Source of the DNA: Streptomyces sp. NRRL F-5727
Lineage (GTDB): Bacteria > Actinomycetota > Actinomycetes > Streptomycetales > Streptomycetaceae
Direction of reading: 5' to 3'
Length of the DNA: 64,000 bases
NCBI RefSeq assembly: GCF_000719555.1
Contig: NZ_JOGX01000013.1
Coordinates: forward strand, 1-64,000
Shown here: positions 8,347 to 17,614 of the stretch, piece after piece
Position numbering within the stretch: the stretch's first letter is position 1
Layout of the letters: each line of letters starts with the position of its first letter
Position numbers and translations under genes: made by a program
Notes under the pieces: model-generated
Told to the model about the DNA's origin: nothing
Databases searched by the model: none
The model's input: only the letters and a program-made list of their open reading frames with translations

Positions 8347-10299
8347 GTGACCGCTGAACAGACCACCGACACCACGGCGCCGGGCCCGGACCCGGCGCCG
8401 GATCCGCATCCGGCGGCGCCGCCCGCCGAGGAGTACCGCTTCCAGGGCGGCAAGCTCACCGCCATCGGAGACAGACCCACCTCGCCGTGGGTGATGGCCC
8501 GCCGGCTGCCGCAGCTCGTCCGCAGGGGGCTCGCGCTCGGCTGGCGGGTGGACCGCAGGGCCGTCACCCTGCTCCTCTCCTGCCAGGCCCTGTCGGCCGT
8601 CCTGGAGGCCACCGGACTCGTCGCCACCGGCGCCACCCTCACCTCGCTCGTCGCCCCCGGCGACATCCGGGACCGGCTCGTCGAGGCGCTCCCCGCGATC
8701 ACCCTGATCGCCGCCGCCGTGGGGCTGCGGGCCGTGCTCGGCATCGTGATCTCCGACGTCTCCTCGCGCCTCTCGCCTCGGATCTCCCGCGAGGCCGAGC
8801 TGGAGATGCTGCACGCGGCCGCGAACGCCGAGCTCACCGCCTACGACCACCCCGGCTTCAACGACAAGTGGGACCACGCCGACCGGGGCGCCGACGTCGC
8901 CAAGGACCTCATCACCGAGTCGCAGATGCTGATGTCCTGCCTCGCCTCGATCATCGCCGCGGCCGGCGTCGTCGCCGTCCTCCACCCGGTGCTGCTGCCG
9001 CTGCTCGTGCTCGCCGTGCTCCCGCAGGCGCTGGCCCGGATGAAGGGCGCGCACCTCCAGTGGGAGAGCAGCCGGGCCGTCTCCGCCGAACGCCGCACCC
9101 TGGGCCATCTGCGCTGGTACATCGCGGACCGGCAGATCGCCGACCAGCTCCGCTCCGGCACCATGTTCGGCTTCCTCCTCGGCCGCTACCGGGAGATCGG
9201 GGCCCGTGTGGACGCCGTCACCGACCGGTCCATCCACCGCGGTTCGCGCTGGGCGATGGCCGGTTCGGCGGCCGGCGGCGTCGCCTCGGCGGTGATGTGG
9301 GGCGCGCTGGTGCTGCTGCTCGCCTCCGGGCGGATGACGCTGGCGTCGGCGGGCACCGCGGTCTTCGCCCTCCAGACGGTGGGCAACAACCTCTACGGGA
9401 TCGTCGGCTACGGCACCCGGATCTTCCGCACCGGCCTGTACGTCGACGACTGGGCCGACTTCATCGCCGAGGCGGGCGGCCACCGGCTGGACCGGGGCAC
9501 CGTCGTCCCCGGCCCGCCGAAGACCGTCCGCGCCGAACGGCTCTGCTACCGCTACCCGGACGCCGACGGGCCCGCGCTCACCGATGTCACGCTGGAGGTG
9601 CGGGCCGGCGAGATCGTCGCCCTGGTCGGCGAGAACGGCTCCGGCAAGACCACCCTCTCCCGGCTGCTCACCGGCCTGTACCTGCCGACGGAGGGCACGG
9701 TGAGCTGGGACGGGCGGGACGTGCGGGAGCTGGACGCGTACGCCATGTGGCGGCACACGGCGGTCGTCCCGCAGGTCTTCGCGCACTGGCCGCTGTCCGC
9801 CGAGGAGAACGTGACGCTGGGCCAGCCGCACGGCGGGCACCGGGCGCTGGCGCGGGCCGCCGAACGGTCGGGCGCGGCCGAGGTGGTGGACGGGCTGCGC
9901 AGCGGCTGGGGGACGCTGCTGGCGCGGGAGTGGTTCGGCGGGGTCGAGCTGTCCGGCGGGCAGTGGCAGCGGATCGCGATCGCCCGGGCGTTCTACCGGC
10001 CGGGGGTGCTCGTCCTCGACGAGCCGACGAGCGCGCTGGACGCCCGGGCCGAGCACCGCATCTTCGCCGGGCTGCGGGAGATCGCCGAGGGGCGGCCCGT
10101 GGTGCTGGTGACCCACCGGCTGGCGAACGTGGCCGTGGCCGACCGGATCGTCGTCCTCGGCCACGGCCGGATCGTGCAGGAGGGCACCTTCGACGAACTC
10201 GCGGCCGCCCCGGGGCTGTTCCGGGAGCTGCTGGAGCTCCAGAACGACCGGGGCGTGCCCGGACCGCGGCAGCCGGGGGAACCGCCGCGGCAGGGGTGA
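8347..10299 (+). CDS. ABC exporter half-transporter (intact ATPase)
   Basis: 650 residues: an Ala/Pro-rich cytoplasmic N-terminus, a membrane domain (~60-350) and a nucleotide-binding domain with Walker A LVGENGSGKTT, signature LSGGQWQRIAIAR, Walker B VLVLDEPTSALD and H-loop VTHRLANV. All ATPase motifs are canonical. The membrane domain resembles those of exporters near peptide natural-product genes, but no precursor peptide or modification gene is visible here. Start GTG 8347 was chosen because translation upstream of it is not protein-like. It is followed after 209 nt by a coupled pair of further ABC half-transporters. Confidence 0.88.
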   Translation: MTAEQTTDTTAPGPDPAPDPHPAAPPAEEYRFQGGKLTAIGDRPTSPWVMARRLPQLVRRGLALGWRVDRRAVTLLLSCQALSAVLEATGLVATGATLTSLVAPGDIRDRLVEALPAITLIAAAVGLRAVLGIVISDVSSRLSPRISREAELEMLHAAANAELTAYDHPGFNDKWDHADRGADVAKDLITESQMLMSCLASIIAAAGVVAVLHPVLLPLLVLAVLPQALARMKGAHLQWESSRAVSAERRTLGHLRWYIADRQIADQLRSGTMFGFLLGRYREIGARVDAVTDRSIHRGSRWAMAGSAAGGVASAVMWGALVLLLASGRMTLASAGTAVFALQTVGNNLYGIVGYGTRIFRTGLYVDDWADFIAEAGGHRLDRGTVVPGPPKTVRAERLCYRYPDADGPALTDVTLEVRAGEIVALVGENGSGKTTLSRLLTGLYLPTEGTVSWDGRDVRELDAYAMWRHTAVVPQVFAHWPLSAEENVTLGQPHGGHRALARAAERSGAAEVVDGLRSGWGTLLAREWFGGVELSGGQWQRIAIARAFYRPGVLVLDEPTSALDARAEHRIFAGLREIAEGRPVVLVTHRLANVAVADRIVVLGHGRIVQEGTFDELAAAPGLFRELLELQNDRGVPGPRQPGEPPRQG

Positions 10300-10508
10300 C
10301 GGGGCGTCGGGGCGGGGCCGGAGGGCCCGCTTCGTACCGCCGCAGCCGGAAATTCCGTTGCCGCGGGCCCCGGCGGGGGGCGAACCTGGCACGGATCCCG
10401 CATCCCGGGGTCCGTACCCACGGGGTCCCTCGACGGGCCCTCGCCGAGGCACGCCCGCGTGCGCCCGGCTCACCCCCCTGTCCGCCCCCGAGCACCCCTG
10501 GGGACGTC

Positions 10509-12308
10509 ATGCAGATCCATCAACTCCCCTACGCCGACCCGGGGGTGCCCGACGTCCGGTCGGGCAGCCGGTTCCTGGTCTGGCTCGCGCGGATGCAGCT
10601 CGGCGGTCAGGTGCGGTCGCTGCTGTGGGGGCTGCTGCTCCAGCTGTGCATCGCCGGACTGCCGGTCGGCGTCGGTCTCGCCGTGCAGGCGGTCGTCGAC
10701 CGGGACGGCGGCGGGCTCGCGCTCGGCTGCGGGGTGGTCGTGGCGCTCGGCGCCGGGATCGCCGTCGGCGACACGATGCTGCACCGCACCGCCGTCACCA
10801 ACTGGATCACCGCCGCCGCGCGGGTCCAGCAGCTGCTGGCCCGCAGGACCGCCGAGCTCGGCTCGCTGCTGACCCGGCGGGTCGCCGCCGGAGAGGTCGT
10901 CGCCGTCTCCACGGGTGACGTCGAGAAGATCGGCTGGTTCGTGGAGGCGTTCTCCCGCTTCGCCGCCGCCGTCCTCACCCTGCTGGTCGTCTGCGTCGGC
11001 CTCGTCGTGTACGAGCCGGCGCTCGGCGTCGTCGTCGCCGTGGGCGTCCCGGCGCTCGCGCTGGCCGCGCTGCCGCTGCTGCCGCGCGCGACCCGGCGGG
11101 CCGACGAGCAGCGCGAGAAGGCCGGCAAGGCCACCGAGCTCGCCTCGGACACGGTCGCCGGACTGCGCGTGCTGCGCGGCATCGGCGGCGAGGAGCTGTT
11201 CCTCGGCCGGTACCGGGCCGCCTCGCAGGAGGTCCGCCGGGCGGCCGTGCGCAGCGCCCGGATGTGGGCGCTGATCGCCGCCGTCCAGGTGCTCCTTCCG
11301 GGGCTGCTGCTCATCGCCGTGGTGGCGTACGGGGCGGGCCTCGCGCTCGACGGCCGGATCTCGGTCGGCGCGCTGGTCACCGTCTACGGCGCGGTGGCGC
11401 TCACCCACCATCCGCTGCGGAACGTGGAGGAGATCGCCATGGCGTACGCCTTCTCCCGGCCGTCCGCGAAGCGCGCGGCGCGCGTGCTCGCGCTGAGCCG
11501 GGTGACCGAGCCGGCCGGGGACACCCGGGACCGGAAGGCGTCGGGCGACCTGTACGACCCGGTGACCGGGCTCATCGCCCCCGCCGGGCTGCTGACCGCC
11601 GTGGTGTGCGGGGACCCGGACGCGGCGGGCCGGCTCGCGGACCGGCTCGGCGGCCACCCGGCCGAGCCGGGCGACGACCACGTCTCCGTACGGCTCGGCG
11701 GGGTGCCGCTGGACGAGCTGTCGCTGGACGCGGCGCGGACGGCCGTCCTCGTCCAGGACAAGGAGCCGGTGCTGCTGTCGGGCACCCTCCACGAGCTGCT
11801 CGACGTGCCGTCGTCCGGCGCCGTCCGGGCGGCGGACGCGCTCGCCGCCGCGCAGTGCGGCGACGTGCTCGACGCGCTCGCGCAGGCGTCGGTGGACGCC
11901 GACGGCGACCCGATGCGGACCCGGATCACCGAGCGGGGCCGCTCGCTCTCCGGTGGCCAGCGCCAGCGCCTCGCGCTCGCCCGGTCCCTGGTGGCCGATC
12001 CCGAGGTGCTCGTCCTCGACGAGCCGACCTCGGCGGTCGACTCGCACACCGAGTCCCGGGTCGCGGCGGGCGTGCGCAAGCTGCGCGCGGGTGCGACCAC
12101 CGTCGTGCTGGCCTCGTCGCCGCTGCTCCTGGACCTGGCGGACCGGGTGGTCCTGGTCCACGAGGGCCGGGCCGTCGCCCACGGCACCCACCGCGAGCTG
12201 CTGGCCGCCGAACCCCGCTACCGGGCGGTCGTCACCCGGGAGACGGACGACGAACTCACCGCGGCGGTGGCCGCCGGACGTGACGCACTGGAAGGGGAAA
12301 CCGCATGA
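10509..12308 (+). CDS. ABC exporter subunit with degenerate Walker A
   Basis: 599 residues, six-helix exporter domain then an ATPase domain with unusual losses. Where Walker A should be the sequence reads CGDPDAAGRLAD (residues 367-378), with no GxxGxGK and no lysine; the H-loop histidine is replaced (LASSPLLLD, Ser537). The signature LSGGQRQRLALAR (480-) and Walker B VLVLDEPTSAVD are intact. It cannot bind ATP normally at its own site but can supply the signature to a partner. The last four bases overlap the next gene (ATGA at 12305-12308), which encodes the complementary subunit. Start ATG 10509 matches the onset of protein-like sequence. Confidence 0.9.
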   Translation: MQIHQLPYADPGVPDVRSGSRFLVWLARMQLGGQVRSLLWGLLLQLCIAGLPVGVGLAVQAVVDRDGGGLALGCGVVVALGAGIAVGDTMLHRTAVTNWITAAARVQQLLARRTAELGSLLTRRVAAGEVVAVSTGDVEKIGWFVEAFSRFAAAVLTLLVVCVGLVVYEPALGVVVAVGVPALALAALPLLPRATRRADEQREKAGKATELASDTVAGLRVLRGIGGEELFLGRYRAASQEVRRAAVRSARMWALIAAVQVLLPGLLLIAVVAYGAGLALDGRISVGALVTVYGAVALTHHPLRNVEEIAMAYAFSRPSAKRAARVLALSRVTEPAGDTRDRKASGDLYDPVTGLIAPAGLLTAVVCGDPDAAGRLADRLGGHPAEPGDDHVSVRLGGVPLDELSLDAARTAVLVQDKEPVLLSGTLHELLDVPSSGAVRAADALAAAQCGDVLDALAQASVDADGDPMRTRITERGRSLSGGQRQRLALARSLVADPEVLVLDEPTSAVDSHTESRVAAGVRKLRAGATTVVLASSPLLLDLADRVVLVHEGRAVAHGTHRELLAAEPRYRAVVTRETDDELTAAVAAGRDALEGETA

Positions 12309-14086
12309 TCGGCCTGGCGCCGCCCGCGTACGACCCGGCGGCCCCGACGACCGCCACCACCCTGCCCGTCGCCGCCGGCGCGACCGTCCGGGCCTACGTC
12401 GCCGGGCTGCTGCGCCGGCACCGCGCGGCCTTCGCGCTGCTCGTCGGAGTGAACGCGGTCGCCGTGATCGCGTCGATGGCCGGGCCGTACGTCCTCGGGC
12501 AGGTGGTGGACCGGCTGGCCGAAGGCGCCCGGGAGCTCCAGCTGGGACGCGCGGTCGCGGTGTTCGCCGTCGCGCTCGTGGTGCAGACGGTGTTCGTGCG
12601 GCTGGTCCGGCTGCGCGGGGCGATGCTCGGCGAGGAGATGCTGGCCGACCTGCGGGAGGACTTCCTGGTCCGCGCGGTCGGCCTGCCGCCGGGCGTCCTG
12701 GAGCGGGCCGGCACCGGCGACCTGCTCTCCCGCATCACCACCGACGTGGACCGGCTGGCCAACGCGATGCGGGAGGCCGTGCCGCAGCTCGTCATCGGCG
12801 TGGTGTGGGCGGGACTGCTGATCGGCGGGCTCGCCTTCACGGCGCCGCCGCTCGCCCTGGCCGTGGTGATCGCCGCGCCGCTGCTGATCGCCGGCTGCCG
12901 CTGGTACTTCAAGCGGGCGCCCTCGGCCTACCGCTCCGAGGCCGCCGGGTACGCGGCGGTGGCGGCCGCGCTCGCCGAGACCGTCGACGCGGGCCGCACG
13001 GTCGAGTCGCACCGGCTCGGCGCCCGCCGGGTGGCGCTCTCGGACCGGCGGATCCACGAGTGGACGCGCTGGGAGAGGTACACGCTCTACCTGCGGGCGG
13101 TGCTCTTCCCGGTCGTCAACCTGACGCACACGGCGGTGCTCTGCGGGGTCCTCGCCATCGGCGGGTTCTGCGTCCTCCGCGGCTGGATGGACGTCGGGCA
13201 GCTGACGACGGGCGCGCTGCTCGCGCAGATGCTGGTGGACCCGATCGGGGTCGTGCTGCGCTGGTACGACGAGCTCCAGGTGGCGCAGGTGTCGCTGGCC
13301 CGGCTGGTAGGCGTGCGGGACATCGAGCCGGAGCCCGGCGACGGGTCGGTGCGGCCCGACGGGCGGGACGTCGAGGCGGCCGGGGTGCGCTTCGGGTACC
13401 GGGAGGGCGTGGACGTGCTGCACGACGTGTCGCTCGCGGTGGCGCCGGGCACCCGGCTCGCGCTGGTCGGCCCCTCCGGGGCGGGCAAGTCGACGCTGGG
13501 CCGGCTCCTGGCGGGCATCTACGGTCCGCGCGCCGGGGCGGTCACGCTCGGCGGGGCCGAGCTGGCCCGGATGCCGGCCGAGCGGGTCCGCGAGCACGTG
13601 GCGCTGGTCAACCAGGAGCACCACGTCTTCGTCGGCACCCTCCGCGACAACCTGCTGCTCGCCCGCCCGGAGGCCGGGGACCCGGAGCTGTGGTCGGCGC
13701 TGGCGGCGGTGGACGCGGAGGGCTGGGCGCGCGGGCTCGACGCGGGCCTCGACACCGAGGTCGGCTCGGGCGGCCGGACGCTGACCCCGGCGCAGGCCCA
13801 GCAGATCGCGCTGGCCCGGCTGGTCCTGGCCGATCCGCACACGCTGGTCCTGGACGAGGCGACCTCGCTGCTCGACCCGCGCGCGGCCCGTCATCTGGAG
13901 CGCTCGCTCGGCCGGGTCCTCGACGGCCGGACGGTGGTGGCGATCGCGCACCGCCTGCACACCGCCCATGACGCCGATCTGATCGCGGTGGTCGAGGACG
14001 GCCGGATCAGCGAGCTGGGCAGTCACCACGAGCTGGTCGCCGCCGACGGCGCGTACGCGGCGCTGTGGCGGTCCTGGCACGGCTAG
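12305..14086 (+). CDS. ABC exporter subunit with degenerate signature motif
   Basis: 593 residues, partner of the preceding subunit. The ATPase domain has a canonical Walker A LVGPSGAGKST (K395), Walker B LVLDEATSLLD and H-loop IAHRLH (H549), but the signature LSGGQ is changed to LTPAQ (493-497). In a heterodimer its Walker A would face the intact signature of the other subunit, giving one working ATP site; the second site would lack both Walker A and signature. Its start codon overlaps the stop of the upstream gene, so the two are translationally coupled. Substrate unknown. Confidence 0.92.
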   Translation: MIGLAPPAYDPAAPTTATTLPVAAGATVRAYVAGLLRRHRAAFALLVGVNAVAVIASMAGPYVLGQVVDRLAEGARELQLGRAVAVFAVALVVQTVFVRLVRLRGAMLGEEMLADLREDFLVRAVGLPPGVLERAGTGDLLSRITTDVDRLANAMREAVPQLVIGVVWAGLLIGGLAFTAPPLALAVVIAAPLLIAGCRWYFKRAPSAYRSEAAGYAAVAAALAETVDAGRTVESHRLGARRVALSDRRIHEWTRWERYTLYLRAVLFPVVNLTHTAVLCGVLAIGGFCVLRGWMDVGQLTTGALLAQMLVDPIGVVLRWYDELQVAQVSLARLVGVRDIEPEPGDGSVRPDGRDVEAAGVRFGYREGVDVLHDVSLAVAPGTRLALVGPSGAGKSTLGRLLAGIYGPRAGAVTLGGAELARMPAERVREHVALVNQEHHVFVGTLRDNLLLARPEAGDPELWSALAAVDAEGWARGLDAGLDTEVGSGGRTLTPAQAQQIALARLVLADPHTLVLDEATSLLDPRAARHLERSLGRVLDGRTVVAIAHRLHTAHDADLIAVVEDGRISELGSHHELVAADGAYAALWRSWHG

Positions 14087-14106
14087 GGACGGTGCGCACG
14101 CACGGC

Positions 14107-14149
14107 GAAGAGGGGCCGCACCGGAACGTGTCCGGTGCGGCCCCTCTTC
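14107..14149. terminator. bidirectional terminator between convergent genes
   Basis: A perfect 19-bp inverted repeat (arms 14107-14125 and 14131-14149, loop ACGTG) sits between the ABC subunit gene and the convergent membrane hydrolase gene, with TTCT on the plus-strand side and AAG on the other. It should stop transcription from both directions. Confidence 0.9.
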
Positions 14150-14164
14150 TCGCGCGGTGTCCGG

Positions 14165-14956
14165 CTAGAGGAAGCCGAGCGCCGACGCCCCGCCGACGCC
14201 GCCGAGCAGCATGAAGGCCGGCATGAGGACCTTCAGCTCGACCCAGCTGCCGGCCCGGAAGCGCATGCCCCTGGGCGGGCCGATCGGGTACCAGCGCTTG
14301 CGGCCGATGGGGATCGGCCAGAGGATCGGGCAGCCGGAGACGGTGAGCGCGTCGCCGATGTCGTGGACGAGGGCGCCGAGGACGATCGGCAGGCCCAGCC
14401 ACAGGTACTCCTGGCCGGGGCCGGTGAAGAGCCAGTCCGAGCCGTTGCCCGGCTGGTCGAGGACGCCGGCGAGGATCCACGCGCTGGTCGCGCCGAGCAG
14501 CCACACCAGGATGTCGCTGGACATCCGGGCGGCCCGCCACAGCAGGCCCTCGACGGCGAGGACGAGGTGGACGAAGAGGATCGCGAGGACCGCCCAGCGG
14601 CCGCCGGTGACGGCCGCGACCGAGCAGCCGCCGCCGATCAGGACGGCCCACAGCCAGGTGTGGGTGAGGGTGCGGTGGCCGCCGGAGCGGCGCGGGTCCT
14701 GGGGGCTGCGGGTCGCCTTGTAGACGGCGTACGACAGCTTGTCGACGATCTCGCACAGGCCCCGGGAGACGGGGCCGAAGGCGCGCGAGATGGTCGCCGA
14801 CTTGTGGTCCAGGTCGGGGGCGAGGGCCGCGCCCGCGCACAGCAGCGCGCCGACGAGCAGCACCGGCCAGGGCATCGGGTGGTCGAAGGCGGCCGCGGCG
14901 GCTCCCACGCCCAGCCAGGCCGCCGCTCCGGACAGCGAGTGCGCCGGTCCCATCAT
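14165..14956 (-). CDS. membrane metal-dependent hydrolase (YdjM/DUF457 type)
   Basis: 263 residues with several transmembrane helices and the conserved His/Asp signatures of membrane-bound metal-dependent hydrolases: an early HSLSG motif, ALAPDLDHKSA, GGHRTLTHT, and VHDIGDALT near the C-terminus. This family is related to the LexA-regulated YdjM protein of E. coli; its biological role is largely unknown. ATG 14956 and 14953 are adjacent alternatives. The gene diverges from the helicase gene across 132 nt. Confidence 0.85.
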   Translation of the reverse strand: MMGPAHSLSGAAAWLGVGAAAAAFDHPMPWPVLLVGALLCAGAALAPDLDHKSATISRAFGPVSRGLCEIVDKLSYAVYKATRSPQDPRRSGGHRTLTHTWLWAVLIGGGCSVAAVTGGRWAVLAILFVHLVLAVEGLLWRAARMSSDILVWLLGATSAWILAGVLDQPGNGSDWLFTGPGQEYLWLGLPIVLGALVHDIGDALTVSGCPILWPIPIGRKRWYPIGPPRGMRFRAGSWVELKVLMPAFMLLGGVGGASALGFL

Positions 14957-15088
14957 GGTCGGTGTAGCCCCGTTTCTCCCCTGCCGGCGCCGAGTTGACG
15001 ACCGGTCGACGGAGCAGCCTATCGGGCGTGATCTTGGCGTTCGACGGCCGGTTCCCTCATCCGGGCGGAATGCAGGCAAGATGGGGAC

Positions 15089-17602
15089 GTGACCCTTATC
15101 GATCAGCTGCCGCCGACCGCCGACCCCGATGCCCTCTTCGAGGCTTTCTCCGCCTGGGCCGAGGAGCGCGGCATCTCGCTCTACCCGGCGCAGGAGGAGG
15201 CGCTGATCGAGGTGGTCTCGGGGGCGAACGTGATCCTGTCGACCCCGACGGGGTCCGGGAAGTCGCTGGTGGCGGCCGGGGCGCACTTCACGGCGCTCGC
15301 CAACGACCAGGTCACGTTCTACACGGCGCCGATCAAGGCGCTGGTGTCGGAGAAGTTCTTCGACCTGTGCAAGATCTTCGGCACCGAGAACGTCGGCATG
15401 CTGACCGGCGACGCGTCCGTGAACGCGGACGCGCCCGTCATCTGCTGTACGGCGGAGGTGCTGGCCTCGATCGCGCTGCGGGACGGCAAGGACGCCGACA
15501 TCGGCCAGGTCGTCATGGACGAGTTCCACTTCTACGCCGAGGCCGACCGGGGCTGGGCCTGGCAGATCCCGCTGCTCGAACTGCCGCAGGCGCAGTTCGT
15601 CCTGATGTCGGCGACGCTCGGCGACGTGTCGATGTTCGAGAAGGACCTGACCCGGCGCACGGGCCGGCCCACCTCGGTGGTCCGCTCGGCGACCCGGCCG
15701 GTGCCGCTCTCGTACGAGTACCGGCTGACGCCCATCACGGACACCCTGACCGAGCTCCTGGAGACCAAGCAGGCGCCCGTCTACATCGTGCACTTCACGC
15801 AGGCGCAGGCGGTCGAGCGCGCGCAGTCGCTGATGAGCATCAACATGTGCACGCGCGAGGAGAAGGACAAGATCGCCGAGCTGATCGGCAACTTCCGCTT
15901 CACCACCAAGTTCGGCCAGAACCTCTCCCGGTACGTCCGGCACGGCATCGGCGTGCACCACGCCGGCATGCTGCCGAAGTACCGGCGGCTCGTGGAGAAG
16001 CTGGCGCAGGCGGGTCTGCTCAAGGTGATCTGCGGGACGGACACCCTGGGCGTCGGCGTCAACGTGCCCATCCGCACGGTCCTCTTCACCGCGCTCACCA
16101 AGTACGACGGCAACCGGGTGCGCACCCTGCGGGCCCGCGAGTTCCACCAGATCGCCGGCCGGGCCGGCCGGGCCGGCTTCGACACCGCCGGCTTCGTCGT
16201 GGCACAGGCCCCCGAGCACGTCATCGAGAACGAGAAGGCGCTGGCGAAGGCCGGCGACGACCCGAAGAAGCGCCGCAAGGTGGTCCGCAAGAAGGCCCCG
16301 GAGGGCTTCGTCGCCTGGAGCGACACCACCTTCGAGAAGCTGCAGTCCGCCGAGCCGGAGCCGCTGACCTCCCGCTTCAAGGTCACCCACACCATGCTGC
16401 TGTCGGTGATCGCCCGCCCGGGCAACGCCTTCGAGGCGATGCGCAAGCTCCTGGAGGACAACCACGAGCCGCGCCGCAACCAGCTGAAGCACATCCGCCG
16501 GGCCATCGCGATCTACCGCTCGCTGCTCGACGGCGGTGTGGTGGAGCAGCTGGACACGCCGGACGCGGAGGGCCGCACGATCCGGCTGACCGTCGACCTC
16601 CAGCAGGACTTCGCGCTGAACCAGCCGCTGTCCACGTTCGCGCTGGCCGCCTTCGACCTGCTCGACCCGGAGTCGCCGTCGTACGCCCTGGACATGGTCT
16701 CCGTGGTCGAGTCGACGCTGGACGACCCGCGGCAGATCCTCGCCGCCATGCAGAACAAGGCGCGCGGCGAGGCCGTCGGCCAGATGAAGGCGGACGGGGT
16801 CGAGTACGAGGAGCGGATGGAGCGGCTCCAGGACATCTCGTACCCGAAGCCGCTGGAGGAGCTGCTCTGGCACGCGTACAACGTGTACCGGAAGTCGCAC
16901 CCGTGGGTCGGCGACCACCCGGTGTCGCCGAAGTCCGTCATCCGTGACATGTACGAACGGGCCCTGACCTTCACCGAGTTCACCTCGCACTACGAGCTGG
17001 CGCGGACCGAGGGCATCGTGCTGCGCTATCTGGCGAGCGCGTACAAGGCGCTCGACCACACCATCCCGGACGACCTGAAGACGGAGGACCTGGAGGACCT
17101 GATCGCCTGGCTGGGCGAGCTGGTGCGCCAGGTGGACTCCTCGCTGCTCGACGAGTGGGAGCAGCTGGCCAACCCGGAGGTCCAGACGGCCGAGGAGGCC
17201 CAGGAGAAGGCCGACCAGGTCAAGCCGGTCACGGCGAACGCCCGCGCCTTCCGGGTCCTGGTGCGCAACGCGATGTTCCGGCGGGTGGAGCTGGCGGCGC
17301 TCGACAAGGTCGGCGAGCTGGGCGAGCTGGACGCCGAGTCCGGCTGGGACGCGGACGCGTGGGGCGAGGCGATGGACGCGTACTGGGACGAGTACGACGA
17401 CCTCGGCACCGGTCCCGACGCGCGCGGCCCGAAGCTGCTCGCCATCGAGGAGGACGCGGCGCACGGTCTGTGGCGCGTCCGGCAGACCTTCGCCGACCCG
17501 AACGGCGACCATGACTGGGGCATCAGCGCGGAGGTGGACCTGGCCGCCTCCGACGAGGAGGGCCGGGCGGTCGTCCGTGTGACGTCGGTCGGACAGCTGT
17601 AG
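15089..17602 (+). CDS. Ski2-like DEAD/DEAH-box helicase with DUF3516-like C-terminus
   Basis: 837 residues. Superfamily 2 helicase motifs in order: motif I TPTGSGKS (~50), DEFHFY (motif II), SATLGD (III), GVHHAGMLPKYR, and motif VI QIAGRAGRAGFD. The rest (~400-837) matches the actinobacterial DUF3516-type extension rather than HelY. Such proteins are thought to unwind RNA, though substrates in actinobacteria are not established. Start GTG 15089 is preceded by GGGGAC. The thioesterase gene starts about 10 nt downstream, suggesting one transcript. Confidence 0.9.
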   Translation: MTLIDQLPPTADPDALFEAFSAWAEERGISLYPAQEEALIEVVSGANVILSTPTGSGKSLVAAGAHFTALANDQVTFYTAPIKALVSEKFFDLCKIFGTENVGMLTGDASVNADAPVICCTAEVLASIALRDGKDADIGQVVMDEFHFYAEADRGWAWQIPLLELPQAQFVLMSATLGDVSMFEKDLTRRTGRPTSVVRSATRPVPLSYEYRLTPITDTLTELLETKQAPVYIVHFTQAQAVERAQSLMSINMCTREEKDKIAELIGNFRFTTKFGQNLSRYVRHGIGVHHAGMLPKYRRLVEKLAQAGLLKVICGTDTLGVGVNVPIRTVLFTALTKYDGNRVRTLRAREFHQIAGRAGRAGFDTAGFVVAQAPEHVIENEKALAKAGDDPKKRRKVVRKKAPEGFVAWSDTTFEKLQSAEPEPLTSRFKVTHTMLLSVIARPGNAFEAMRKLLEDNHEPRRNQLKHIRRAIAIYRSLLDGGVVEQLDTPDAEGRTIRLTVDLQQDFALNQPLSTFALAAFDLLDPESPSYALDMVSVVESTLDDPRQILAAMQNKARGEAVGQMKADGVEYEERMERLQDISYPKPLEELLWHAYNVYRKSHPWVGDHPVSPKSVIRDMYERALTFTEFTSHYELARTEGIVLRYLASAYKALDHTIPDDLKTEDLEDLIAWLGELVRQVDSSLLDEWEQLANPEVQTAEEAQEKADQVKPVTANARAFRVLVRNAMFRRVELAALDKVGELGELDAESGWDADAWGEAMDAYWDEYDDLGTGPDARGPKLLAIEEDAAHGLWRVRQTFADPNGDHDWGISAEVDLAASDEEGRAVVRVTSVGQL

Positions 17603-17614
17603 AGGAGTTCCGTG

